Shown here: positions 8,221 to 17,497 of the stretch, in pieces
Layout of the letters: every line of letters begins with the position of its first letter
How positions within the stretch are numbered: position 1 is the first letter of the stretch
DNA from: Vibrio penaeicida
GTDB lineage: Bacteria > Pseudomonadota > Gammaproteobacteria > Enterobacterales > Vibrionaceae
Length of the DNA: 64,000 bases
Direction: 5' to 3'
Assembly: GCF_030689305.1 (NCBI RefSeq)
Contig: NZ_JAUYVM010000002.1
Coordinates: 1-64,000 of the forward strand
The notes under the pieces: model-generated
What the model was told of the DNA's origin: nothing
The model's database searches: none
Seen by the model: only the letters and a program-made list of their open reading frames with translations
Program-made: the position numbers and the translations under genes

Positions 8221-9594
8221 CTAGGCGCGTTGCAACATAAAGGTGTGATACACCAAGTTTGAAAAATGCTTATTCAGCATCAAAAATCCAACAATACTGG
8301 TGAGCACCATCGATATGACAAAGCCGTATCCGTAATATATGGGACCATAATCAATGCTGATATGAGCAAATGAAAAGTTGAGTACAGCCATGATGAATGA
8401 AAGTACCAGAGCCGAATACCGTTTATCCAAATAGAACATCACGTTTAATATGGCCATAACTAATACTTGAAAACTCACGCCCACTAAATCTACATACAGC
8501 AAGTGTAAATAGGCTAAGTCGATACCGAGTATGTTGAGAATGTCTTCTGCCCATACAATGAGTAACGCTAACGTAATGCCTTGAACTTTGAATATTTCGT
8601 AAATACTTTGCCTACATGCGACGACAATGTTGTTTTTCAAGTGAACGATGGTTTCTAGCGTTTCGCCTTCGCGTACGGCGTCATAAAATTTTAAGCAAGC
8701 CGCTGCGAAGTCGGTTTCCATACGGAGTATAAATACCGCCATGCCGGGCATGATGGCTAGGTAGGCTATAAATATAGGCAAATCGTAAATATACGATGCT
8801 CGAAAGATGGCGATAACTTGATGTGAGGTTTCCTCTCGTGCCCAAAATACGAACTTATCTAACCACACGCCTAAGTAGTAGAAAGCTCCGCAAAAAATCA
8901 GTGAGTAAAAGGCTTTGCGAGGGTTTAGAAAATCAAATGCAACAATGTGGGTGGGTGGGTAGTGACGAATAACATAAAAAAGAAAGGTGAAAGTGAGTAA
9001 CGCTTGCCCTAGACAAAAAATAAACAAAAGCCCGAAAAGACCATTGGGCTCAATGATGTAATTCGCCAGCACCATTGAACAATAGCTGACAGCGATAACC
9101 GTGAAAATGCGGTAATACTCTTTCATGCCACTTAAAAAAATGATGACAAGCCATTGGTTACAAAGCAGAACTGTTGTAACAAAAATAGTGACCTTAACCA
9201 GAGCAGGTAGCTCAGGTGATAAGAACAGGGCAATACTGCATATACCTCCTCCAAGGATACTTACGACGGTCATCGCACCAAATAAGTTGGGAATAATATG
9301 ACGTTCTTCTTTCGCGTAGATAAGATCAGAGATAAAACGGGTAATGAGAAGCTGGATAAGCCCACTTATGATGAGAGAGCAGGCCATCATATAAGTCACA
9401 ATCACTAAAAATTGCACAATAACAATGGCCGGAGAAACAACGGAAGCGCTGATAATCCCTATCGTAAGCAGGGCCAGAATAGACATAATCCAGGGTCCTG
9501 AACTGACCATGCCCGCTAACCCATACGCTTCAAATATGGAAAGCAGTGAATCCCTTTTCAGTATCTTTTTTATTTCGAAGCCTATTCCTGCCAT
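8221..9594 (-). CDS. pelG: PelG, inner-membrane Pel polysaccharide transporter
   Basis: A 457-residue polytopic membrane protein with about 12 hydrophobic segments and the PelG-specific N-terminus MAGIGFEIKKILKRDSLLSI. PelG is a MATE/MOP-like protein that, with PelD, PelE and the glycosyltransferase PelF, forms the inner-membrane complex exporting the amino-sugar polymer Pel. It is last in the operon. Its start overlaps the end of pelF by 13 bases, indicating translational coupling. Length equals that of the Pseudomonas aeruginosa protein. No defect is visible. Confidence 0.95.
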   Translation of the reverse strand: MAGIGFEIKKILKRDSLLSIFEAYGLAGMVSSGPWIMSILALLTIGIISASVVSPAIVIVQFLVIVTYMMACSLIISGLIQLLITRFISDLIYAKEERHIIPNLFGAMTVVSILGGGICSIALFLSPELPALVKVTIFVTTVLLCNQWLVIIFLSGMKEYYRIFTVIAVSYCSMVLANYIIEPNGLFGLLFIFCLGQALLTFTFLFYVIRHYPPTHIVAFDFLNPRKAFYSLIFCGAFYYLGVWLDKFVFWAREETSHQVIAIFRASYIYDLPIFIAYLAIMPGMAVFILRMETDFAAACLKFYDAVREGETLETIVHLKNNIVVACRQSIYEIFKVQGITLALLIVWAEDILNILGIDLAYLHLLYVDLVGVSFQVLVMAILNVMFYLDKRYSALVLSFIMAVLNFSFAHISIDYGPIYYGYGFVISMVLTSIVGFLMLNKHFSNLVYHTFMLQRA

Positions 9595-11087
9595 TGAATG
9601 GATTCCTTGTATAAATCTTGATATACCTCAAACATGTCCTTGTCTTGGTAGTATTTACAGACACGTTGCCGTCCATTGTCCCCTTTTTCTTGCCAAACCT
9701 TCGGATCCTTGAGTAACTCAACAATGGCTTTTGCCCCTTCCGTAGGGCTTGCCATAGGGATGACCGCGCCTGAAGAGCCAAAGGCATCATCGCTGTTGCC
9801 TGCACCTTCAATGATTTCGCGGCAGGCTCCGACTTCAGTTGAAATACAAGGGATGCCAGATGCCATTGCTTCTAACAGCACGAGTGGCTGTGCTTCGCTG
9901 ATAGACGTTAGGATGAGTGCACCTAGCTTTGGCATCATTTCAGTCACGTCTTGGTTACCCAATAAAGAAACCTTATCGCACAGTCCAAGGCTCTCTATGA
10001 GTAACTGGCATTCCTTGAGGTAGTTCTCATCTTCTTCTGATGGGCCGATAATCCACCCCTTGATATCAGGGACCGATTCCGCCGCGATTCGAATGGTTCG
10101 AATGAAGGTTTTGATGTCTTTGATTGGGACAACCCGTCCAATTAGCCCAATGATATGAGGCGGTGTGTTCGGTCTTTGCTGGTAAGCCTGTTCGAATCGA
10201 GATAGATTTATGCCATTTACAATCACTTTGGTTTTTGTTTCGGGGGCCCCATCTCGATGCTGCCGCTGGCGGTTCCCTTCGAATAAGGAAATGACCTGAG
10301 ATGCTTGGTGATAGGCTGTTAACCCTAGTTGCTCGAAAAATTGTATCCATGTCTTTCTTACCGCCTCCATTTCTCGATGCATACTGATATCAATAACGCT
10401 GTGTCGGTCTTTAATCCAACTGGCTTGCGAAAGGTCTATTTTCCGTTCTTTGGTGTATATGCCGTGCTCCGAAATGACCAGAGGTCGACCGGTTACCTGA
10501 TGGCAAAGGCTACCTAGGAATCCTGCGTACCCAGTAGAAATACTGTGGTATATCTTAGCTGGCGGTAAAGACTGGCTGATGCCTGCAAGAATGAAAAGCG
10601 GTTGATAGATGTTTCGAAATGTCCAAAAAAAATCAACGAAAGATTCTGTAGGCGCGTTGTTAATGTATTTCTCTGTCAGGATCTGCCATGAGTTTTTACT
10701 ATGGAGAAAATCGTTAAGGCACAATTTTCGGTTTCCTACTGCTAGAGCAAATTGTTTGAGCAAATCGCCTGAAATTGGGGTGTCTGGATTTTCAAAGGAA
10801 TCGAGAAGTGTTTTCCAAATTAGGAATGCTTCTTTGTCGCTCTTCGTATGAGCATTTCCCGTGTTTGGGTGCTCATTGAGCAAGTAATGTACTTCAAATC
10901 CAACTACGTTATCTGGGAAGGTGTACTTAGCTTCATCATAAAAATCGGGGTGCCCGCCAATAAAAATTAGGTGAAAAGTGAAATCAGGGAGCCCTGAAAT
11001 GATTTGATGCACCCAGCTCGATACCCCACCTCTTACATAGGGGTAAGTCCCTTCCAATAATAGGCAAACATCGACGTCTTTTTTCAT
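9582..11087 (-). CDS. pelF: PelF, Pel glycosyltransferase (GT4 type)
   Basis: A cytosolic GT-B glycosyltransferase of about 501 residues that polymerises the Pel chain from UDP-activated sugars. The N-terminus CLLLEGTYPYVRGGVSSWVH is diagnostic for PelF. The C-terminal half carries the donor site GLIGRVVPIKD and the E-x7-E-type segment SEAQPLVLLEAMASGIPCIS. ATG 11087 overlaps the pelE stop as ATGA; an in-frame TTG two codons upstream is less likely. The gene lies between pelE and pelG in the canonical order. Confidence 0.96.
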   Translation of the reverse strand: MKKDVDVCLLLEGTYPYVRGGVSSWVHQIISGLPDFTFHLIFIGGHPDFYDEAKYTFPDNVVGFEVHYLLNEHPNTGNAHTKSDKEAFLIWKTLLDSFENPDTPISGDLLKQFALAVGNRKLCLNDFLHSKNSWQILTEKYINNAPTESFVDFFWTFRNIYQPLFILAGISQSLPPAKIYHSISTGYAGFLGSLCHQVTGRPLVISEHGIYTKERKIDLSQASWIKDRHSVIDISMHREMEAVRKTWIQFFEQLGLTAYHQASQVISLFEGNRQRQHRDGAPETKTKVIVNGINLSRFEQAYQQRPNTPPHIIGLIGRVVPIKDIKTFIRTIRIAAESVPDIKGWIIGPSEEDENYLKECQLLIESLGLCDKVSLLGNQDVTEMMPKLGALILTSISEAQPLVLLEAMASGIPCISTEVGACREIIEGAGNSDDAFGSSGAVIPMASPTEGAKAIVELLKDPKVWQEKGDNGRQRVCKYYQDKDMFEVYQDLYKESIQWQE

Positions 11088-12052
11088 GACCAAAATGCCT
11101 TAAGCTGGCTTAACTTGGAGCTTTGACCGGATGGGAAGTAAGTCAAGTATTGCCGAAGTTTTTGGTAATCTTTGGCTATGTAGGCGGCTTCGGCAAGGTA
11201 GGGAGCAACTTGTGTCATCTTTAACCCTCCAGTTTGAGCTTTGGATAGGTGGAACTCTGCTAGCTCGGTCTTCTTTTGTTCTAAATATACTCGCCCTAGC
11301 AACAGGTTGAATGGCGCTTTTTCTTGATTGTTGTTGGCTGAAATTAAAAACGCCTCGGCTTGCTCTAAGTAGTAATTTTTAATAACGCCATCCGCGATAC
11401 CCAAATAACAGAGTTCCCAGTATTGCTGGGCAATATCAAAGGCAATTTCGGCTTTATTACTTTGTTTATACTGCTTCTTAAATAGAGAGATTGATTGGTT
11501 AACGTCGGTTTCTATGGTTTCTAGCGACGCATAAGCTAAAAGCCGAACATCGTCGTCTAAGTCTTTTAACGCCAATTGAAGAAGGGGAACAGATTGCTGC
11601 TTAGGCAAATACTGTACGGCTTGAATGGCAAGCAGTCTTCTGGCTGAATCTTTGTTGTATAAAAGAATTTCTCGTAGTGCCCCCGCACCAAAGTGGGGTT
11701 CAATTTTTTCTTTGTCGGGGGAAGATAAATCAAGGTGCTTACAAGCTTGCCACGTAATGTCGGAGTGAGGGTGGGGGAAATGAAGGGACACGACGATACT
11801 TATCGTTGATCCTATGAAGCCAACAATCGGCAGAAAAAGGTGGAAGGTGAAAAGGAAAACGAACGTCGTTGTCCGATGAACTTGCAAATTTTGTGGCATC
11901 GCTTTCCAAACAAATAACGCCATACTAACGCTGGAAAAAATGTGTAAACCTAAAGCGACTACCCACTCCGAGGCTACAGGCGAAGGCTGCATCAGAGGGT
12001 ATACCGCCATGGCTTCAGTAGCGATGGCTTGCAAAAATAGCCATATGGTCAT
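11084..12052 (-). CDS. pelE: PelE, inner-membrane TPR protein of Pel synthase
   Basis: A 322-residue protein with two hydrophobic segments at the N-terminus (about 1-20 or 30-50, and 63-90), then a helical cytoplasmic region with HEAT/TPR-like repeats (for example LLALKDLDDDVRLLAYASLE and LLLGRVYLEQKKTELAEFHL). This matches PelE, which links PelD and PelG to PelF. Its start overlaps the end of pelD by 38 bases and AGGA lies about 8 bases upstream. Sequence divergence is high, as is usual for PelE, so position in the cluster supports the call. Confidence 0.9.
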   Translation of the reverse strand: MTIWLFLQAIATEAMAVYPLMQPSPVASEWVVALGLHIFSSVSMALFVWKAMPQNLQVHRTTTFVFLFTFHLFLPIVGFIGSTISIVVSLHFPHPHSDITWQACKHLDLSSPDKEKIEPHFGAGALREILLYNKDSARRLLAIQAVQYLPKQQSVPLLQLALKDLDDDVRLLAYASLETIETDVNQSISLFKKQYKQSNKAEIAFDIAQQYWELCYLGIADGVIKNYYLEQAEAFLISANNNQEKAPFNLLLGRVYLEQKKTELAEFHLSKAQTGGLKMTQVAPYLAEAAYIAKDYQKLRQYLTYFPSGQSSKLSQLKAFWS

Positions 12053-13391
12053 TTACAATTCCTAGTTCTCGCATGGCGACATCGATGTCTTGATCATCTC
12101 GATCTATGACCCAAGGCCCCCAAATACTGACTTCATTTCGGTTGTCACCTAGATCGTCTTGAAGAAGCTTTTCTAAGCGTCCAACATACTGTGCTGCGTG
12201 GCTGGCATTGGTGAGCGGTAATAATACGGCTAGCGCTGGTTTTCCTGAGGACGTTGTAAACGACCAATAGACATCGGCACCCCTGCGAAACTTGACGATA
12301 GATTGAAGTGTTTCGTGGTGAGTGCCAACATGATCAACACAATACACAAGGGTGCTGTCAATACCTTGGTCAAGCCTGTTTTGCTCGGCTCGGTCAATGT
12401 ATCGAAGAAAAGCTTCTTTGTCGGATTCTTGCAAAATGGGCGCGACGATGGCGTCGCAAAGCAAGTCGGCAGCATGATTGGCAACGAGAGACAAAAGCGC
12501 AATATTAGCAGGCGTCAACATAAAGAACTTGGCACTTTCCGCAACAATACACCCTTGCAGGTCATCGTGTGTGTCGACCATCGGAATACAAAGTTGGTAG
12601 CGTGAGCTGTGGGTGTGGTGTTCATCTAACTTAGCAGGGGAGAGCAGTTGTTTGCGCTCCATCATGTCCTTGAACATGGGGTCGCTCGTATCCAACAAAT
12701 GATCGGTGCCGATCTCGGCGTGGGGTAGCGGGTTCAGCTTTTCATAACCAGCGCGCTGTTTTCCGTGCACAGTATCTTTGCTATCAACACTGTAGATACC
12801 GCCGACTTCGATACCTCCAATTTCTGACAGTAAGTTGAGAATTGGTTCTCCTAAGAATTCCAATCGGCGCTCGTTGTGCAGTGTTGCAATCTTTTGCAGC
12901 TCACTGACGCTTGCCCGTAAGCTAACCGTTTGACCGGCTGTTCTTTGTTCAAGTTGGTCATGAGAGACTTTAAGTAATTGATAACTCTGCGCTAGGCTTG
13001 CCCTTCTTTGATTTATGTATTCAAACTCTGCTAAGTTTTTTTGTGTAATATCGTCCCACTGGTCGCGAAATTCTCCAGCAATCATGATGATTAACATCAT
13101 TCCAACTGAGATATAGCTAGGGAAGTATTCAATCAGATTTGACCGTTCTAAAAGTGCTGCGAGCATAGCAGACATAGCAAGTGCGCAGATCACGCCTTTA
13201 GCAAAGCCATATCGAAGAGAAATCAGAAGAGGACCAATGATTGGCCACAAGAAACTGTCATGGGAATTCGGTAATAACACACCAGAGCGTGTCCAAACAT
13301 AGGTCGAAATTATCGCTACAACAAGCGTTTCTAGCCAAGCAACGGTATCGTGCTTAAACCCCATGACGAGATGACGTAAGAATTTTCTCAT
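12015..13391 (-). CDS. pelD: PelD, c-di-GMP receptor of the Pel synthase
   Basis: A 458-residue protein: about four membrane segments (15-105), a short coiled coil, a GAF domain (about 160-315) and a degenerate GGDEF domain (about 325-455) without an active GG(D/E)EF motif. The inhibitory-site motif RGAD is present (Arg370, Asp373), with a further Arg405. These sit at a constant offset of three from the c-di-GMP-binding R367, D370 and R402 of P. aeruginosa PelD, so the switch that activates Pel production by c-di-GMP appears intact. The start overlaps the pelC stop as ATGA. Confidence 0.95.
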   Translation of the reverse strand: MRKFLRHLVMGFKHDTVAWLETLVVAIISTYVWTRSGVLLPNSHDSFLWPIIGPLLISLRYGFAKGVICALAMSAMLAALLERSNLIEYFPSYISVGMMLIIMIAGEFRDQWDDITQKNLAEFEYINQRRASLAQSYQLLKVSHDQLEQRTAGQTVSLRASVSELQKIATLHNERRLEFLGEPILNLLSEIGGIEVGGIYSVDSKDTVHGKQRAGYEKLNPLPHAEIGTDHLLDTSDPMFKDMMERKQLLSPAKLDEHHTHSSRYQLCIPMVDTHDDLQGCIVAESAKFFMLTPANIALLSLVANHAADLLCDAIVAPILQESDKEAFLRYIDRAEQNRLDQGIDSTLVYCVDHVGTHHETLQSIVKFRRGADVYWSFTTSSGKPALAVLLPLTNASHAAQYVGRLEKLLQDDLGDNRNEVSIWGPWVIDRDDQDIDVAMRELGIVNDHMAIFASHRY

Positions 13392-13936
13392 TCAGGGTCA
13401 CTGGAGCTTGTGGGCTCTGGCAGTTGTTCAATGTCGATGCCATCAAGTAAGGCTTCAAGAACGATATGCCCTGTGCGACTGACGCTTTCTCTTCCCCATC
13501 CACTTCGTGACCCTGTTGCGCGCCAATACACGGTTTGTTTGTCTGCCGATATGATCTCTAAAGAGATGCCGACTGCGGGCTCCCCATCCAAACCACTCTT
13601 GTAATGCCACTCCTCGATGGACCCCGTTATGATGTAGTCTGCATTCTGCTGTAAGAGCCAATCTTTGGCATGATTCTGTTTGATGGAAGTATCCAATATG
13701 CTGGCTAAATCGTTGTTCTCCATGACGGGGTAAAGTTCTGCATTCACGCCTTTTTTGTATAGCTGAGCTCTTAGAATTCGCTCCACTTTCTCGGCAGCCA
13801 ATACTGTGTTTGAGTGGTTCTGCATCGGCATGATGACCCATGTTTTATTGGAGTATAAAGTGACGCTGTCTGGCACGTGGTAAGTGGCACATGCAGTAAG
13901 CCCTAAAAGTGTCAGTGCAATGGTCAGATATTTCAT
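13388..13936 (-). CDS. pelC: PelC, outer-membrane lipoprotein of Pel export
   Basis: A 182-residue lipoprotein with signal MKYLTIALTLLGLTAC and lipobox LTAC (Cys16). PelC forms a dodecameric ring on the periplasmic side of the outer membrane that funnels Pel to PelB. The body has the expected alpha/beta fold (VIMPMQNHSNT..., DYIITGSIEEW). The C-terminal tail is acidic and serine-rich. It sits between pelB (9 bp gap) and pelD (4 bp overlap). Confidence 0.93.
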   Translation of the reverse strand: MKYLTIALTLLGLTACATYHVPDSVTLYSNKTWVIMPMQNHSNTVLAAEKVERILRAQLYKKGVNAELYPVMENNDLASILDTSIKQNHAKDWLLQQNADYIITGSIEEWHYKSGLDGEPAVGISLEIISADKQTVYWRATGSRSGWGRESVSRTGHIVLEALLDGIDIEQLPEPTSSSDPE

Positions 13937-13945
13937 AAGGTATCC

Positions 13946-16900
13946 TTAAAATCCATATTGATAACCAAGAGAAATTTGCATGGATTCTTGCCCGTTTCGA
14001 TCTTGGCTTTGCCAATCCACAGTAAGAGACAACTCGTCGTTCCCTACTAACCTCCAGCCAATGCCAGAGCTTACAGTGAGCCCAGAGCGATGTGTTTTCG
14101 TATTGTAATTTGCTGCCATATCGAGCCAATAATTGGGTGACGGTGTCGATGTACCAGCAGCGCCCGGAGCTCCGTGCCAAAGCCGGTGTCCTAGCGAAAT
14201 TTGTTCGTAATCTTCATTAATGAGGGTGCTGGTGGTAATAGGAAAACGAGAAGAGAGCCATTTATTGGTTTTATCCAGAGGGTCATCTGAAAGGTGTGCT
14301 TTTTGCGTCGCATAATTGGCGTAAAGCTGCCATGCCGGGTCATTAAAGAACAATTGCTCTGCAGCTCGAATGTTGAGATCCCACCCATGCCCGACGTTTT
14401 CCCCAAACCGAGTAGTAATGTCATGCCAATTGAGCTGAGCAGTGAGTGACTCATAAGCGGTCGGTTGGTAAGTAATATTTCCACCAATTCTGTTAGATTG
14501 ACCGATTAAATGTAGAAGTTGGCTTGCTGAAATAGCATTATCCATCCCCACATTGAGCGACAATTGCCATTGTTTATTTAGCTTTGGCTTATATATGGCG
14601 CTGACACCCATTCTATTGTCACCAATGCCGTCTGCTAAATCGAAGGCAAGTAACCAAGAGCGTGTATCTTTTAGGTGTGCGTAATTGCCTTTGACGCGCT
14701 TTTCTCTGGAGGCATACGCTGTAGGGAATGTGTCCACCGATTCCGTGATTTGATAATGGGTACTCGCTTTCCAATTTCCATTTTGATGAGGCGAAAAATA
14801 TTCAACGGAATAGGTCGACATATCCCATTGGGTATTAGTGAGAATCGACGATTTGATGCCATGGGCGTAGTCTTGCCTCTTTGGGGCATGCATTTTTCTT
14901 AATTGATATTCAAGAGCGGGTTGTCCTATATCCCCAAGTGCGTTTTGACCAAGCTGCCACGCATTATAATGCTGACCAGTGAACTGAAGCGCTTGATACT
15001 GTTCTGTAATACTCAAGTTTAAGCTTTCACTCAACAAGCGTTGGACTTCTTCTTTGTCGTTGGTTTGTATGGCCAGCGAGAGGGCTTGAGAATCCGGCAA
15101 AACGATATTGTGAGTCTTGCTCCAGTGATACCAAAATACCGCGTCATCTGGGCTTACGTTGTTCATATAAACTTGAAACCGCTGCTCAACGTCTTTGGTG
15201 GAAGTTTGCGCCAAAATATCCGATTGGACCTTTGGCTTAGCAATTGATGGTGAAACAAAATACGCCACTAAGGACTGATACGCTGCGCGGCCGTTTTTTG
15301 ATTGAAATAGTTGGTCGGTCAACTGTATGGCGACGTACTTTCTGAGCTCATAAGCTTTCCGTATTTCACCAGAGTTTTCCAACGATTCAGCGTAGCTAAG
15401 GAGTGCAGGAGCATTGTTTCTTTCATTGGTTTGTAGCAGTTTTGTGTACCAAAAGTCGGCTTCTTTGGTGTACTTGAGCGTTTTGGCAGAGTTAGCGAAA
15501 ACTAGCCACATTTCAGGGGACTGACTTAGCGGGTGTTTGTTGTTGTTATACGCACTTTCTACTGTTGGGAGATCTTGGTATTCGAGCGATAGCCACAGCA
15601 AACCGCTAACGGCTGCCGGATTATGAGGAGAGATTTTCAGTGCTTGGTCATAATGGGCATAAGCCAGCCCGATATTGCCTTTATCTACCTCCGACAGGGC
15701 GTAGTAGATTTGAGCGTTGGTATTGCTATCAAAAACGCCTTCTTTCAACGCTAATGCTTTAATGGCTTTAAATCTTTTTTTATCTTTTATATTCCAAGCA
15801 GCTTGCAGTGCTTCATACAATGCTGCGCCATTTTGGTTCTTTTGGAAAATGGATGTAAGCACGTCAATCGTGTTTGGTGTTAATGGCGTATTGAGGCGAA
15901 CATAGCGGTAGATATCAACCTGATGATAGGAAGATTCGATTTGCTTATTAATGGCAAGGAGTGCCAATTCTCGGTTGTTGGTTTCCCATGCAAGTGATAA
16001 GACTTTGTTTAGGTATTCGTTGCCTGCATTAAGCCAATCTTTTGGGGTGGTGAGCACTTCTAGTGCTTTGTTTGGTTCGAAACTCTGAATGAAAAACGTA
16101 TAGAAGAACTCAGATTCTTTCGTTGTTGGAGTGTGTTGTAAAATCAAATCTTGCCATAGGGCAATGACCTGCTTGGTTTGGCCTAAGTAAGACAAAAGCC
16201 GAGCTTCATGAAAGAGCAAGGCGGTGTCATTAGGTCTGAATGCTTGTAGCCGCTTCAAACGTGACAGGGTATAAATGGTGCCTCTCGCTTTTTCTGAAGC
16301 GTTTAACCAATTGGAGTACTCCGTAGCTTTTAGGTTATTTCGTTCAACTAAGCGTTGATAGAATGTACTTTCACTGGCTAAATCGCCTAAGGCTCTAGAC
16401 TCCTGAATACCACTTCTAAGTTGCTGATTACTTGGGTTGTGCGAAAGTAATGCCAAGCTCATTCTTAATGCGTTGGGTATGTCGTTTACCCACGTATAGA
16501 GTTTGTGCAATTGTATTATGTCTTCAGGATAGGGATCGGATGCCAAGGTTGTTTCTAGCAACGAAATACTTTCTTGAAGTCGCCCTTGTGAAACGGCGAG
16601 CCTAGCCGTAATACTTATCAGGGGAGGGGAAGGAGCAAGCTTTGACAGTACTTTAAGTTGGGAGATGGCAAGTGGCGTGTTTCCCACTGATATTGCGTAC
16701 TCTACCGTTAACCGAATGTATTCAGGGCGAAGTTTTAACTCTCCTTCGTAGGTTTTTACAAATGTTTCCCCTTCGTTGAAAGAGCCCGATGACGTGAACA
16801 AATCAAGCAGACGTTTGGCATTCTCTAGAGAGGGAGTCTCTTCAAAAATGTTCCGCTGTATGGCTAAGGCACTTTGGTAATCCGCACTCTGAAGTGCTAG

Positions 16901-17464
16901 ATCGATAAGTTCGAAGTAATGATCAGGGCTTTTAGCATGGGGTTGCAATATCTCAAAGCTCAGGCTGGGAAGCGCTATGGATTGGGCTCCATCGGCGAAT
17001 GCGAGCGCGTATTCCCGACTTTTTATTGGTATAGAACTGCTGATGAAATCGCGAATTTCGGCTTTTGTTTCCTGGTCACTTTTCTCTAAGTGGTAGCTCT
17101 TTAGTAAAATATCGAGATACAAAACTTGGGTATCCCAATCTTTCGTACCATCCGTTTTGAGCAGCAAAGGTTTCGCTAAGTTTTTTGCTGTTTCGTAATC
17201 GCCGCTATCGCTTAAAGTGGCGATCATCTGCCGTGATATGTCTCTATTGTCAGGGGCTTTGCTACGAAGTTCTTTCAAAAATGCGAGTGAAACGCTTGGT
17301 GATTCAGAACGAGACAATTGTTCGGTAAGATTTTTTTCATCAGGGGTAACGATCCACAGCGCTAACGTCGCGTAAACCACCAAAGCAACCAGTGTTGTTT
17401 TGTTGATGAACAGATTACCTTCATGATCAATATCATATCGAACGGTCTTCTTTTGGCTGCACAT
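13946..17464 (-). CDS. pelB: PelB, TPR scaffold and outer-membrane porin for Pel
   Basis: A 1172-residue protein with one N-terminal membrane segment (about 22-40, TTLVALVVYATLALWIVT), a very long TPR superhelix (about 45-790) and a C-terminal beta-barrel (about 870-1172) ending in an aromatic residue (ISLGYQYGF), as usual for barrel assembly. PelB spans the periplasm, positions PelA and exports deacetylated Pel. The start at ATG 17464 has CAGGAG nine bases upstream. Length is close to that of the P. aeruginosa protein (about 1190). Confidence 0.95.
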   Translation of the reverse strand: MCSQKKTVRYDIDHEGNLFINKTTLVALVVYATLALWIVTPDEKNLTEQLSRSESPSVSLAFLKELRSKAPDNRDISRQMIATLSDSGDYETAKNLAKPLLLKTDGTKDWDTQVLYLDILLKSYHLEKSDQETKAEIRDFISSSIPIKSREYALAFADGAQSIALPSLSFEILQPHAKSPDHYFELIDLALQSADYQSALAIQRNIFEETPSLENAKRLLDLFTSSGSFNEGETFVKTYEGELKLRPEYIRLTVEYAISVGNTPLAISQLKVLSKLAPSPPLISITARLAVSQGRLQESISLLETTLASDPYPEDIIQLHKLYTWVNDIPNALRMSLALLSHNPSNQQLRSGIQESRALGDLASESTFYQRLVERNNLKATEYSNWLNASEKARGTIYTLSRLKRLQAFRPNDTALLFHEARLLSYLGQTKQVIALWQDLILQHTPTTKESEFFYTFFIQSFEPNKALEVLTTPKDWLNAGNEYLNKVLSLAWETNNRELALLAINKQIESSYHQVDIYRYVRLNTPLTPNTIDVLTSIFQKNQNGAALYEALQAAWNIKDKKRFKAIKALALKEGVFDSNTNAQIYYALSEVDKGNIGLAYAHYDQALKISPHNPAAVSGLLWLSLEYQDLPTVESAYNNNKHPLSQSPEMWLVFANSAKTLKYTKEADFWYTKLLQTNERNNAPALLSYAESLENSGEIRKAYELRKYVAIQLTDQLFQSKNGRAAYQSLVAYFVSPSIAKPKVQSDILAQTSTKDVEQRFQVYMNNVSPDDAVFWYHWSKTHNIVLPDSQALSLAIQTNDKEEVQRLLSESLNLSITEQYQALQFTGQHYNAWQLGQNALGDIGQPALEYQLRKMHAPKRQDYAHGIKSSILTNTQWDMSTYSVEYFSPHQNGNWKASTHYQITESVDTFPTAYASREKRVKGNYAHLKDTRSWLLAFDLADGIGDNRMGVSAIYKPKLNKQWQLSLNVGMDNAISASQLLHLIGQSNRIGGNITYQPTAYESLTAQLNWHDITTRFGENVGHGWDLNIRAAEQLFFNDPAWQLYANYATQKAHLSDDPLDKTNKWLSSRFPITTSTLINEDYEQISLGHRLWHGAPGAAGTSTPSPNYWLDMAANYNTKTHRSGLTVSSGIGWRLVGNDELSLTVDWQSQDRNGQESMQISLGYQYGF

Positions 17465-17497
17465 ACACTGCGCTCCTGAGTCTTTTAGCGTTCATAT